From CAYUCJ01 sp049282265 (GTDB lineage: Bacteria > Desulfobacterota > DSM-4660 > Desulfatiglandales > Desulfatiglandaceae), in contig JBAPTR010000231.1 of NCBI GenBank assembly GCA_049282265.1, positions 1 to 19,561 of the forward strand: 19,561 nt of DNA. The letters are read 5' to 3'. The position numbers and the translations under genes were made by a program. This document shows positions 8,001-14,342 of the stretch, piece after piece. The first letter of the stretch is position 1; each line of letters opens with the position of its first letter. Under the pieces are notes generated by a model that saw only the letters and a program-made list of their open reading frames with translations, was not told the DNA's origin and made no database searches.

Positions 8001-8107
8001 CTCACCGGGAGGAGCCGGTAGCCAGTGATCCCAAAGAGGAGGATCGCGATCATGACAAGGGTCGTCATGACCGGCCGGTTGATGAACAGGTCGGATAGCC
8101 CCTTCAT
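5003..8107 (-). CDS. RND multidrug efflux pump, inner-membrane permease (HAE1/AcrB-MdtBC type)
   Basis: This is a full-length 1034-residue hydrophobe/amphiphile-efflux RND transporter. It uses the proton gradient to move drugs or other amphiphiles from periplasm and inner membrane into an outer-membrane channel. The start, MKGLSDLFINRPVMTTLVMI, is the usual first transmembrane helix. The proton-relay aspartates are in TM4 (GFVVDDAIV, Asp406-Asp407), and the relay lysine is in TM10 (GLVKKNGIIMVDFA, Lys926/927). Two large periplasmic loops and 12 helices are implied by length and hydrophobicity. The ATG at 8107 overlaps the adaptor stop (ATGA), so the two are translationally coupled. It is the last gene of the operon; a short TTGCC/GGCAA hairpin at 4989-5002 follows without a T-run. 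The substrate cannot be told from sequence. Confidence 0.97.
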   Translation of the reverse strand: MKGLSDLFINRPVMTTLVMIAILLFGITGYRLLPVSDLPNVDFPTIEVTASLPGASPETMASAVATPLEKQFSTIAGLDSMNSASRLGTTQVVLQFNLSRNLDAAAQDVQAAISVAQRQLPSDMPSPPSFRKVNPAAHAILYIALTSATLPLSSLDEYGETVMAQRISMVSGVAQVSVYGSQKYAVRIQLNPNSLANKGIGLDEVAQAVQRGNVNLPTGTLYGPHVAYTVQATGQLEDAAAYRPLVVAYRNGSPVRLKDLGRVLDSVENDKTAAWFIDAGHNERSVILAIQRQPGTNTVQVAKDVLNLVHTLQKQIPASVSLHVLHDRSQSIRDSVRDVKYTLLLTLFLVILIIFLFLRNLSATVIPSLALPMSIIGTFAVMYYLGYSLDNLSLMALTLSVGFVVDDAIVMLENIVRHMELGEGPFEAALKGSREIGFTILSMTLSLAAVFIPVLLMGGIIGRLFHEFAVTIASAILISGFVSLTLTPMLSSRFLRPPKEVHHGGMYNFSERVFQKILGIYGAVLRMSLRHRRLVIVFSGFILIATGYLFVVIPKGFLPSEDTGAIFGFTQAAESISYQAMVKHQEAVASVVQKDPNVEQFMSSAGSRGRTSGNTGVVFMHLKPRSERKLSADQIIAELRIKLAKIPGIMVFLQNPPPINIGGHMTKAQYQLTLQSSDTAELYKYAQILEQGMHDLKGLQDITSDLEIKNPQANVSIDRNKAATMGVTAQEIENTLYNAYGSRQISTIYTRNNTYEVLMEVAPRFQLNPSALSLLYVRSQDGRLVPLKTVANITQGLGPLSINHTGQAPSVTLSFNLKPNYPLGEAVSEVEALARKTLPATVSNSFQGTAEAFRSSVTGLGFLLFLAVMVIYMVLGILYESFIHPVTILSALPFAGFGALATLFLFHVELSIYAFVGIIMLVGLVKKNGIIMVDFALAAQRKGNKEPMDAIYEACIVRFRPIMMTTMAALMGTLPIALGFGAGAESRRPLGLAVVGGLLFSQFLTLVVTPVFYVYMDRFQSFLGRALKRRERTP

Positions 8108-9279
8108 GGCTTGTTTGTCCCCGCTGCCGCGCGCGTGTCGGCGATTTCCACCCTGGCGCCGGGGAATAAACGAAGCTGGCCGTCGGTCACCACCTTGGCT
8201 CCGGCCGCGACCCCTTTCCGGATCACAGTCTCTCCGTCAAGCTGTTGCCCCGTCTCGATGGAGCGCATTTCCACCGTCATGTCGGGCTTGACCACAAACA
8301 GGTAATCTCCCTTCTGGCCCCGCTGCACCGCCTGGGAAGGGACGACCACGGCATCCTTGCTTGTGGCAAGTCTCAGGGTGACGTTCACGAACTGTCCCGG
8401 CCAGAAGGCTTTGTCGCGGTTTTGAAAAGTGGCCTTCAGGAGAATCGTGCCGGTGGACTCGTCCACTGTGTTGTTGATGAAGGTGAGCTGCCCCTGATAG
8501 GCCTCCCCTCCCTGTCCGGGGAAGGCCGCCTCCACATGGAGGGAATTCCCTGCCGCGTAACGCCGGATATCGGGCAGGTGTTCTTCGGGAACCGAGAAGC
8601 TCACATATATGGGCTTGATCTGATTGATGGTCACCACGGCCTGGTCGTTTGCCTTGATCACGTTCCCTTTCTGGATGAGAAGATCTCCCGTACGGCCGGA
8701 AACGGGGGCCCGGACCGTACAGTAGCCGAGATTCAGCCGGGCGGTCTTTATGGCGGCTTCATCGGCCGCCACGGTCGCCTTCAGGGCCTCACCATTTGCC
8801 ACAGCCTGATCGTATTGTTGGGAGGTCACATAGTCTTTCTTGACAAGTTCACCATAGCGACGGACGTCGCTTTCGGCGTTCTTCAGCGTAGCCCTGTCCC
8901 GGGCGATGGCGGCCAGGGCGCCCTCCAGCGCCGCCTGATACGGGCGCGGGTCGATGGTAAAGAGGAGGTCTCCCCGGGAGACGTCTTGTCCCTGCTTGAA
9001 GGCGATGCCTATGATCTCCCCTGTGATTTGTGCGCGGACGGAAACGGTCCTGAAGGACCCTGCGGTCCCGATGGCATGGATGACCACAGGCACGTTCTTG
9101 GTGGCTGCGAAGCTCACGCTTACGGGGGCGGCTCGCGAAATTTTTTCCTTTTCGGCCTTCGCGGAGCAGGATGCCAGCAGAAAAAGCACGGTCACGACTG
9201 CAACCAGCCGCGGCAGTGAAACGGGAACCAAAGCAGATAGCCTCGTTCCGGAAGATTCAGGGCTGCAATACATTCTCAT
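8104..9279 (-). CDS. RND efflux periplasmic adaptor (membrane fusion protein), lipoprotein
   Basis: This 391-residue adaptor would bridge the inner-membrane RND pump and the outer-membrane channel. The N-terminus has a hydrophobic segment ending in the lipobox LASC, with the lipidated Cys38 of the long form. Next come the first half of a lipoyl/barrel-sandwich domain (RAQITGEIIGIAFKQGQDV), a helical hairpin (KNAESDVRRYGELVKKDYV), the second lipoyl half (LGYCTVRAPVSGRTGDLLI), and beta-barrel and membrane-proximal domains. The start ATG at 9279 overlaps the stop of the outer-membrane gene in an ATGA, and its own stop overlaps the pump start the same way. A second ATG two codons on (9273) is also possible. 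The context fixes the role. Confidence 0.96.
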   Translation of the reverse strand: MRMYCSPESSGTRLSALVPVSLPRLVAVVTVLFLLASCSAKAEKEKISRAAPVSVSFAATKNVPVVIHAIGTAGSFRTVSVRAQITGEIIGIAFKQGQDVSRGDLLFTIDPRPYQAALEGALAAIARDRATLKNAESDVRRYGELVKKDYVTSQQYDQAVANGEALKATVAADEAAIKTARLNLGYCTVRAPVSGRTGDLLIQKGNVIKANDQAVVTINQIKPIYVSFSVPEEHLPDIRRYAAGNSLHVEAAFPGQGGEAYQGQLTFINNTVDESTGTILLKATFQNRDKAFWPGQFVNVTLRLATSKDAVVVPSQAVQRGQKGDYLFVVKPDMTVEMRSIETGQQLDGETVIRKGVAAGAKVVTDGQLRLFPGARVEIADTRAAAGTNKP

Positions 9280-10754
9280 GGTTTGCTATCCTTTTCTAAT
9301 CTGATGGGGGACTGACCCGGGGCGATGGCCTCGCCGGCCGTGAGGGTCCCTGTATCGTGCGCGAGCTGTGCGAGCGAAACAAACCAATCCGCGTTGGCCA
9401 GCACCCGCTGGGCCCTGGCCTGTTCCAGGACGCTTTGGGCCGAGAGGAGGCGGAGCAGGCTGCCGACGCCCGCCTTGTATCGGCCGAAGGCCACCTCGTA
9501 GGATTCGGTGGCGCTTTTAAGCAGGTCTCTACTGGTCGTGACGCGTTGTTCAGCGGTCTTCAGATTGTAATAACTGGTCCATACATCCAGAACCACCTGC
9601 TGTTCCGTGCGTGACAGACGTGCCTGGGCCGCCTTTTCGTCGGCCCTGGCCTGCATCTCGTCATACTGCTGCGAATAGCCTGTGAAGATCGGGATGCTGA
9701 GCTGTATGGTCCCGCCGTAGCTGTTTCCCCACGATAGCGAGGAGTCATAGTAGGTGCGCCTCAAGTTCGCGGTCCCGCTGATGGAAGGATAAGCCCCGGC
9801 TTCCACTTTTCGGACATTGGCTTCGGCCTTCCTCACCTGGGCGCGTGCAGCACTGAGGTCCGGCCTGTGTTTTTCGGCTTCTGCAAGATACGCGTCCACT
9901 TGCTTCAGAGTCTCCGTGAGCGGAATCTCCGTCCGGGGGATGCCGATGTCGTAAGGTGTACTGGCCGGCAGACCCATGGCAGTGGCCAGGGCGCCCCTCG
10001 TGGTCTGGATCTGACCGCGCAGGCCGGCTAACGCCAGCATGGATTGTGCCAGGGCGGTCTTCGCGTCCAGAACGTCGGCGATGGTGGCTACGCCCGTGTG
10101 GTGACGATCCACAGCGGCATCCAGATTCGTTTTGGCCTCCTTGTAAGTGGCCTGTTCGGCCTCGAACAGGGCCTTGGCGGTCACGTAATTGTAATAGGCC
10201 TTTTCCACCAGGAGGATGACGCTCTGGATCATGGCGTTGTGGGCCCAGTCGGCCGAAATAAGGGCTTCCCTGGCCTCCGCCACGGCCGCGTCACGGACCC
10301 CGAAATCAAAGAGGAGCCAGTTGAGTTGTAGCCCCGCCGAATAGTTACGCTCGTTGTAGGAAACCAGACCTTCCTGTGATTGGCCGTGGAGACGGTCCAG
10401 ACCGGCGGTTGCACCCACCAGGGGGTAGTACTCGCCCTTCTTGCTGCCGTAGGCGGCGGCGGCGGATCGGGCCTGGGCCCAAGTGGCTGCGGTTTCGGGG
10501 TTGTTTCGAAGGGCAATATCCACGATGTCCAGTAGGCTGAAGGACCTCCCGCTCTTCAGAATGTCCTCCGGGATCACTGGCGCAGTCGGTGGGAGAACGG
10601 GACTCGAGACGACCTCGGGTGGCGGTTTCCATGACACCGCGGGAGTCGGGGACGTTGCCCGCGCTCCGTACATCATTGGAAGATCCCGGGCACATCCTGC
10701 CAGTGCCAAGATCCCCGCGATCAGCGCAACGGTCCAAAAATGCCTGTTTTTCAT
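9276..10754 (-). CDS. RND efflux outer-membrane lipoprotein, TolC/NodT family
   Basis: This 492-residue protein would form the trimeric outer-membrane channel of the efflux system. MKNRHFWTVALIAGILALAG precedes Cys21, a clear lipoprotein signal peptide. The mature part holds the two TolC-type repeats: LLDIVDIALRNNPETAATWA at the head of the first and YLAEAEKHRPDLSAARAQV at the head of the second. Long amphipathic helices and GYSQQYDEMQARADEKAAQA follow. Length is normal for NodT-type factors. The start at 10754 is 36 bases after the TetR stop, with GGGGG upstream as a rather distant ribosome site. Its stop overlaps the adaptor start. It may be cotranscribed from the promoter at 11465-11493. 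Confidence 0.95.
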   Translation of the reverse strand: MKNRHFWTVALIAGILALAGCARDLPMMYGARATSPTPAVSWKPPPEVVSSPVLPPTAPVIPEDILKSGRSFSLLDIVDIALRNNPETAATWAQARSAAAAYGSKKGEYYPLVGATAGLDRLHGQSQEGLVSYNERNYSAGLQLNWLLFDFGVRDAAVAEAREALISADWAHNAMIQSVILLVEKAYYNYVTAKALFEAEQATYKEAKTNLDAAVDRHHTGVATIADVLDAKTALAQSMLALAGLRGQIQTTRGALATAMGLPASTPYDIGIPRTEIPLTETLKQVDAYLAEAEKHRPDLSAARAQVRKAEANVRKVEAGAYPSISGTANLRRTYYDSSLSWGNSYGGTIQLSIPIFTGYSQQYDEMQARADEKAAQARLSRTEQQVVLDVWTSYYNLKTAEQRVTTSRDLLKSATESYEVAFGRYKAGVGSLLRLLSAQSVLEQARAQRVLANADWFVSLAQLAHDTGTLTAGEAIAPGQSPIRLEKDSKP

Positions 10755-10790
10755 CGTCAGAATTTACCCCCGATCATCCATGGATTTCCC

Positions 10791-11411
10791 TCACTGCACT
10801 GCTGATCCCAGAGTGATGCCCTGGAGAAATACCTCCATGAGCAGCCGGGCATCCTCCTCCACGGGGGCCGGCTGTTCATTCAGCAGGCGACGGGCGGTCA
10901 TCGCTATGGTCGATTCGATCAACATGGACGCCACTTTTCCGGAATCGAGATGCCGGAAAAACCCCTCGGCGACGCCGTCTTCCACTACCCTGGAGATTCT
11001 TTCCAGAAAGCTGCGGTAGCGGCTGCTCTTCTGGCGCCTTATCTGCGATTGCGCCAACTCCCGCTCCTCCAGGAGAAACCGGAAAAGCCCCCGATTCTCG
11101 TCAAAATAGCCCAAAAGCCGCTGCGTGATGTCCTTGATCTTTCTGTCCGGGGATAGCGAACCGCTCAAAATATCCTGGAGTTGATCCCCCAGAGGCTTAA
11201 AAGAGGCCTCCTTCACCGATTCCAGAAGCTCCTTCTTGCTGCGAAAGTGAAGGTAGAGGCATCCCTTGGATACCCCGGCCTCGGCGGCCACCTCATCCAT
11301 GGTGATCTTCCCGGTCTCTCTACGGGTTACCAGGTTCACGACGGCCTCCTGGATGGCCTGATGGGTCATCCTGTCCAGAAGACTCTGGTGTTTTGCCTTT
11401 CGTCTAGGCAT
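10791..11411 (-). CDS. TetR-family transcriptional regulator of the efflux operon
   Basis: This is a 206-residue one-component regulator. The N-terminal DNA-binding region includes GKITMDEVAAEAGVSKG and CLYLHFRSKKELLESV, the TetR helix-turn-helix with the usual tyrosine and KKELL. The C-terminal half is the variable ligand and dimer domain. An ATG at 11447 in the same frame would add 12 residues. I chose 11411 because GGAAG sits six bases upstream, the protein then begins MPRRKAKHQ, and 11447 would lie only a few bases from the operator and start point. It is the first gene of the operon, so it most likely represses its own promoter and the pump genes until a ligand binds. Confidence 0.92.
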   Translation of the reverse strand: MPRRKAKHQSLLDRMTHQAIQEAVVNLVTRRETGKITMDEVAAEAGVSKGCLYLHFRSKKELLESVKEASFKPLGDQLQDILSGSLSPDRKIKDITQRLLGYFDENRGLFRFLLEERELAQSQIRRQKSSRYRSFLERISRVVEDGVAEGFFRHLDSGKVASMLIESTIAMTARRLLNEQPAPVEEDARLLMEVFLQGITLGSAVQ

Positions 11412-11450
11412 GCTGCGCTTCCATCCCCTTAATGACCTCGAAGTCATATA

Positions 11451-11466
11451 TTGACCGAGCGGTCAA
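11451..11466. promoter_or_regulatory. TetR-type operator, perfect palindrome
   Basis: TTGACCGAGCGGTCAA has perfect 7-bp arms around a central 2-bp AG. It overlaps the last two bases of the predicted -10 element and covers the expected transcription start near 11458. Placement directly ahead of the TetR gene indicates autorepression. The sequence is typical of operators for this regulator family. Confidence 0.85.
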
Positions 11467-11493
11467 AATAGGGGCCTTTGAGTCGTTTGTCAA
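11465..11493 (-). promoter_or_regulatory. Sigma70-type promoter of the tetR-efflux operon
   Basis: Read on the minus strand, a consensus -35 TTGACA (11493-11488) is followed after exactly 17 bases by TATTTT (11470-11465) as -10, four of six consensus bases. The -10 abuts and slightly overlaps the palindromic operator, so a bound regulator would block polymerase. Confidence 0.75.
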
Positions 11494-11806
11494 GCCTATT
11501 AGGAAGGAAATGCGATTATCATAACGGCTTTGAGACGCCGGTTATGGTTACCGGCTTTTTCCGGAGGTATTTCTTCATGGGGAGCTTTGGTCGCATGCTT
11601 TTTTGGGTCATGCAGGATCCTTTTATCAGAAATCAGGGGCGCTGTCTGATGAATTGCTTTCTTGCAATATTGCGAGACGATCTCCGGAGCTTCCGCTCCC
11701 ACCTATCAAGAGCCAAAAGCACCTGTTTCATGATCTGACTTTGCCTTTCCTTTCATTAAAAAGCGTCCCGGTATCCACACGAATTCTATCTGCGCATCGG
11801 CAGAAG
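11467..11806. other. Intergenic stretch with no convincing gene
   Basis: These 340 bases separate the efflux promoter from the end of the metallo-hydrolase gene. Short frames exist on both strands, but none has a ribosome site with a recognisable product. Apart from the promoter at its low end and the hairpin at 11537-11560, I see nothing definite. Confidence 0.5.
11537..11560 (+). terminator. Terminator-like hairpin
   Basis: GCCGGT (11537-11542) pairs with ACCGGC (11550-11555) over a 7-base loop and is followed at once by TTTTT on the plus strand. No plus-strand gene ends here, so its role is unclear. It could mark the end of a lost gene, or limit antisense transcription into the hydrolase gene. 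Confidence 0.35.
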
Positions 11807-12931
11807 TTATAATGACCGGATGTAGCTCTCAAAATTCGTGGTTCCCGTGGCCAGGTAATGGTGATCCCCCGCTGTACGAATATCCCCGCAGGCTTCCAGG
11901 AGCTCGCAGTGGCTGACAATCTCATTTTCAGCCATCAGGATGCCGTACCCTTTCAACTGGCGCTCGTCAAAATGCTCCTGTGCGATCCCTCTGGCTGTCT
12001 TTCGTTTCTGCCGGACGATCTTCAAGACAGCGGTGCATCTCTGGATATGATGCTCCACCAGCTCATCCACCCGTTTTTCCAGGACAACCTCGTTCCATTG
12101 GTTTTCATAAAATAACCGGTGAGCCGGCAGTACAAGCAATTTCCCGAACTTCCTGCCGATCTCCTTCAGCCTCTTGAGAGATCGGATGTAGGCCCTGAGG
12201 CCGAATATCTCTTCGGGATGCCTATAATCGGGGCTCAGGATTTCCTTTAGGGGATGGAAAAACGCCTCCTGAGTGGGCCACGGCGAAATACCCGGGAGCA
12301 CGGTATCTCCCACCAGGATGGCCTCGCCCCCTATGATCATGGCAAGGGCGTCCGGACTGTGTCCCGGGACATGATAGACATCCACAGCGCCGGTCAGTTC
12401 GCCTTTCCCCTCATGGACGGCTTCGATCTTCAGCCTGCTGCGGGTCCTATGATATTCGAGGCAATTTTCCGATATGAAGGACTCCGGCATGAAACAACGC
12501 CAGCACAGGGCCGGGAACCCCTTTCTGAAATCCGGCGGGGCATTTTCCGGATAGTACCGGATCAATCGGTCATAGACCGGATGGGCCTTCACTTTGGCCC
12601 CGGTCCGTTCCACCATTTCTGCCAGCGCGCCGTCATGATCTTCATGTCCGTGGCTGATGAGGACCGAATCCAGGTCCTTCCCTTCCATTCCGACGGCTTT
12701 CATCATTTCCATCAGCGTCCTGCCCATGCCGAGCCTGCCGGTGTCCACCAGAAAAGGTTTCTCAAGCATTACCAGGTAGTTCCATGTGGGTCCCAGATCC
12801 CAATCACCGCCGTAGGCATTTTCGGTTGGAAGCCCGAATATCTCTATTCCCGAAGGGAGCTTCATCCTCAGCAGCATGCCGTTTCCGCTTGCATCTCCCT
12901 CTTTAATGACTTTTGCGATCTCCTTCAGCAT
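11807..12931 (-). CDS. Metallo-beta-lactamase-fold hydrolase
   Basis: This 374-residue protein has the full dinuclear metal site of the MBL fold: SHGHEDHDG gives His94, His96, Asp98 and His99; HVPGHSPDA gives His191; LVGDTVLP gives Asp209; LPAHRLF gives His271. Such proteins hydrolyse thioesters, lactones or other esters in the cytoplasm. The domain occupies residues 45-275; the roughly 100 C-terminal residues (helical, KRVDELVEHHIQRC, then RQKRKTARGIA) resemble the extra domain of LACTB2/glyoxalase II-like hydrolases. No signal peptide is visible, so it is not an exported beta-lactamase. The ATG at 12931 has GAAGGG about ten bases upstream. It stands alone; neighbours give no clue to the substrate. 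Confidence 0.88.
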   Translation of the reverse strand: MLKEIAKVIKEGDASGNGMLLRMKLPSGIEIFGLPTENAYGGDWDLGPTWNYLVMLEKPFLVDTGRLGMGRTLMEMMKAVGMEGKDLDSVLISHGHEDHDGALAEMVERTGAKVKAHPVYDRLIRYYPENAPPDFRKGFPALCWRCFMPESFISENCLEYHRTRSRLKIEAVHEGKGELTGAVDVYHVPGHSPDALAMIIGGEAILVGDTVLPGISPWPTQEAFFHPLKEILSPDYRHPEEIFGLRAYIRSLKRLKEIGRKFGKLLVLPAHRLFYENQWNEVVLEKRVDELVEHHIQRCTAVLKIVRQKRKTARGIAQEHFDERQLKGYGILMAENEIVSHCELLEACGDIRTAGDHHYLATGTTNFESYIRSL

Positions 12932-12945
12932 CGATTACTTTCCCT

Positions 12946-13062
12946 TCAATGGCGATCCGAAAAACAGAGGCCCCACCCTATCGGACGGCAGACACAGGTG
13001 AAAGCGCAAGGGATGCCGAATCCTTCAGCCTCAATTACCTCTCGTCTAATGTTCATTGCCAT
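12946..13062 (-). other. Small ORF, possible 5' relic of a longer gene
   Basis: An ATG at 13062 and a second two codons on open a 38-codon frame that starts MAMNIRREVIEAEGFGIP and ends 15 bases before the metallo-hydrolase start. GAGG lies eight bases before the second ATG. The opening MNIRREVIEAE reminds me of the N-terminus of threonine/serine dehydratases, after which the match is lost. It may be a truncated relic or chance. Confidence 0.2.
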
Positions 13063-13080
13063 ACCTCATATTCCGATTTC

Positions 13081-13228
13081 GGTTAATCGCGGCGCTGACC
13101 AGCGAGCACGGCGGATGGGAGTCCCGCTTGCGGGACGGACATCCGGCGAGCACAGCCGGGTTCAGTGCCTTCTGCCGCGCTTGCGCGGCGGGGCAAGGTA
13201 CTAAACGAAGTCGGCGCCGCGGTTAGCC
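13081..13228. repeat. 148-bp structured inverted-repeat element (attC/MITE/REP-like)
   Basis: The termini GGTTAATCGCGGCGCTGAC (13081-13099) and GTCGGCGCCGCGGTTAGCC (13210-13228) are inverted repeats matching at 16 of 19 positions. The three differences are T-G wobbles when the plus strand folds. Inside are two perfect hairpins with TT loops: GTCCCGC/GCGGGAC (13121-13136) and GCCGCGC/GCGCGGC (13174-13189). Outer pairings GGAT/ATCC (13113-13116 with 13141-13144) and AGTGCCTT/AAGGTACT (13164-13171 with 13195-13202, one wobble) extend them. GCGAGCAC occurs as a direct repeat at 13102 and 13147. The right arm contains the stop codon of the neighbouring acetyltransferase. Confidence 0.8.
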
Positions 13229-13723
13229 TGTTGCCAAGAAACTTTTATGAAAATCAATAGTACCTTTCGGGACCTTTTCGTTGAACGGTAAGGCAAGAAA
13301 AACTTCTTGTGGAATCCCCTCATGCACCAGCTCTGGATAATTCCTGAATCCAAACCGTTTATAATAATTCGGATCTCCTACAAGGGCGCAACCTTGTCCA
13401 CACAATTCTTTCAATAAAGACAAATCTTCGTTGACGAGCGATTTACCAATGCCTTGCTTTTGATATTCTGGCAATACAGAAATCGGACCTAGGCCGTACC
13501 AGTCTTTTGTTCCGTCAGAAATGCTTACAGGTGAAAAAGCAATATGCCCGACAATACGCCCATCAATTTCTGCCACAAGAGAGAGGGTTAGCGCATCTGC
13601 ATCACGTAATGCGTTTATTATGTATTGCTCAGTTTGATTGCTGACTGCAAGATTCTTAAAGGCGGCAATTGTGACTTCAGTTATGGCATCAATGTCAGCA
13701 ATTGTTTCTTTTCTCAGGATCAA
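13223..13723 (-). CDS. GNAT-family N-acetyltransferase (YhbS/COG3153-like)
   Basis: This 166-residue acetyltransferase has the GNAT acetyl-CoA loop in SVLPEYQKQGIGKSLV, followed by the COG3153 segments GCALVGDPNYYKRFGFRNYP and HEGIPQEVFLALPF. Substrate unknown. The best start is a TTG at 13723 (TTG ATC CTG AGA AAA) with AAAGAGAT just upstream; no ATG lies between it and an upstream in-frame stop. Relatives begin with an ATG a few residues earlier, so the original start may have been lost where a RAYT fragment now abuts. The TAA stop lies inside the right arm of the 148-bp inverted-repeat element, which resembles how gene-cassette recombination sites overlap stop codons. Confidence 0.85.
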   Translation of the reverse strand: MILRKETIADIDAITEVTIAAFKNLAVSNQTEQYIINALRDADALTLSLVAEIDGRIVGHIAFSPVSISDGTKDWYGLGPISVLPEYQKQGIGKSLVNEDLSLLKELCGQGCALVGDPNYYKRFGFRNYPELVHEGIPQEVFLALPFNEKVPKGTIDFHKSFLATG

Positions 13724-13812
13724 TTCGATCTCTTTAATATTGGGTTATTTATCATATGCGTATGGCTAATGCCCAGTTGACCGGCAGGTTCTCCGTGATA
13801 ACGGGCCGAAGG

Positions 13813-13920
13813 AAACCGGTTTCGATCGGTATTGTCTCTAGAAATGTTTCGTCGCTCGATACCCCTGCATATGATGTGATGCAAGGCACCCGGAGCATCT
13901 ATTCCGGCTTGACGCGGCAT
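13813..13920 (-). pseudogene. N-terminal fragment of a REP-associated tyrosine transposase (RAYT/Y1)
   Basis: From the ATG at 13920 the frame reads MPRQAGIDAPGALHHIICRG, then IERRNISRDNTDRNRF, the highly recognisable start of Y1/RAYT transposases (.R..R...PG..YH...RG..RR.IF.D..DR..F). Similarity stops after about 36 residues. The frame continues without homology to a stop at 13720. The His-hydrophobic-His motif and catalytic tyrosine region are absent, so it cannot be active. It lies just upstream of the second acetyltransferase and near a REP-like structured element. Confidence 0.8.
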
Positions 13921-14342
13921 AGGACTTCTTTACCACCGACCAATAAAAATGGAAACACCTAATTTCAACCCCGTCCCCCTTTACATGTCCCACAAAAAGC
14001 ATGAGACCACCATATGTTGGGCCACTTTTTTTCTTGATTCACAAGAGCACTTTCTCCATACTTCTTCCCCAAAAATGCAAGGGCTTATCACTTCACGAAG
14101 AGCATTGCCGTCGGAAGTAAAATCATTAATGGGGGCTTTGGCTATTGGGCGAAAAGGTATTGAGATTGGGGAATCCTACCAACTTCGAGAACCAGCGATT
14201 CCCTATGGGGTTCATTTTGGGGCCGAAAAGTGCGATATAGGGTCCGAAAACGCCTATTTTTTGGATGTTAATCATTAGATATCAGTTAATTAACTTGACC
14301 CGACCCCAAACCAAGCCAACAAGAGAAAAAGGGGTCACCCAT
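13921..14342. other. Intergenic stretch, probable mobile-element flank, no convincing gene
   Basis: A 109-codon plus-strand frame at 13949-14278 lacks a ribosome site and recognisable motifs, and I do not call it. At the ends, GGGGGACGGGGTTGAA (minus strand, near 13965-13980) and GGGGTCGGGTCAAGTTAATT (minus strand, near 14288-14307) resemble the G-rich boundaries commonly seen around RAYT genes. The second ends in the palindrome TTAATTAA. This region is probably the upstream flank of the RAYT relic. Confidence 0.4.

Noticed and set aside
8245..9219. Plus-strand open frame of 324 codons opposite the adaptor gene
   Set aside because: It is antisense to the adaptor, with no ribosome site and no recognisable motif.
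11499..11702. Minus-strand frame of 67 codons between the efflux promoter and the hydrolase
   Set aside because: It has no ribosome site and no recognisable motif, and competing frames in the same stretch look equally protein-like.
12254..13204. Plus-strand open frame of 316 codons opposite the metallo-hydrolase gene
   Set aside because: Most of it is the antisense of the HxHxDH hydrolase, and the remainder runs through the structured repeat. It has no domain signature.
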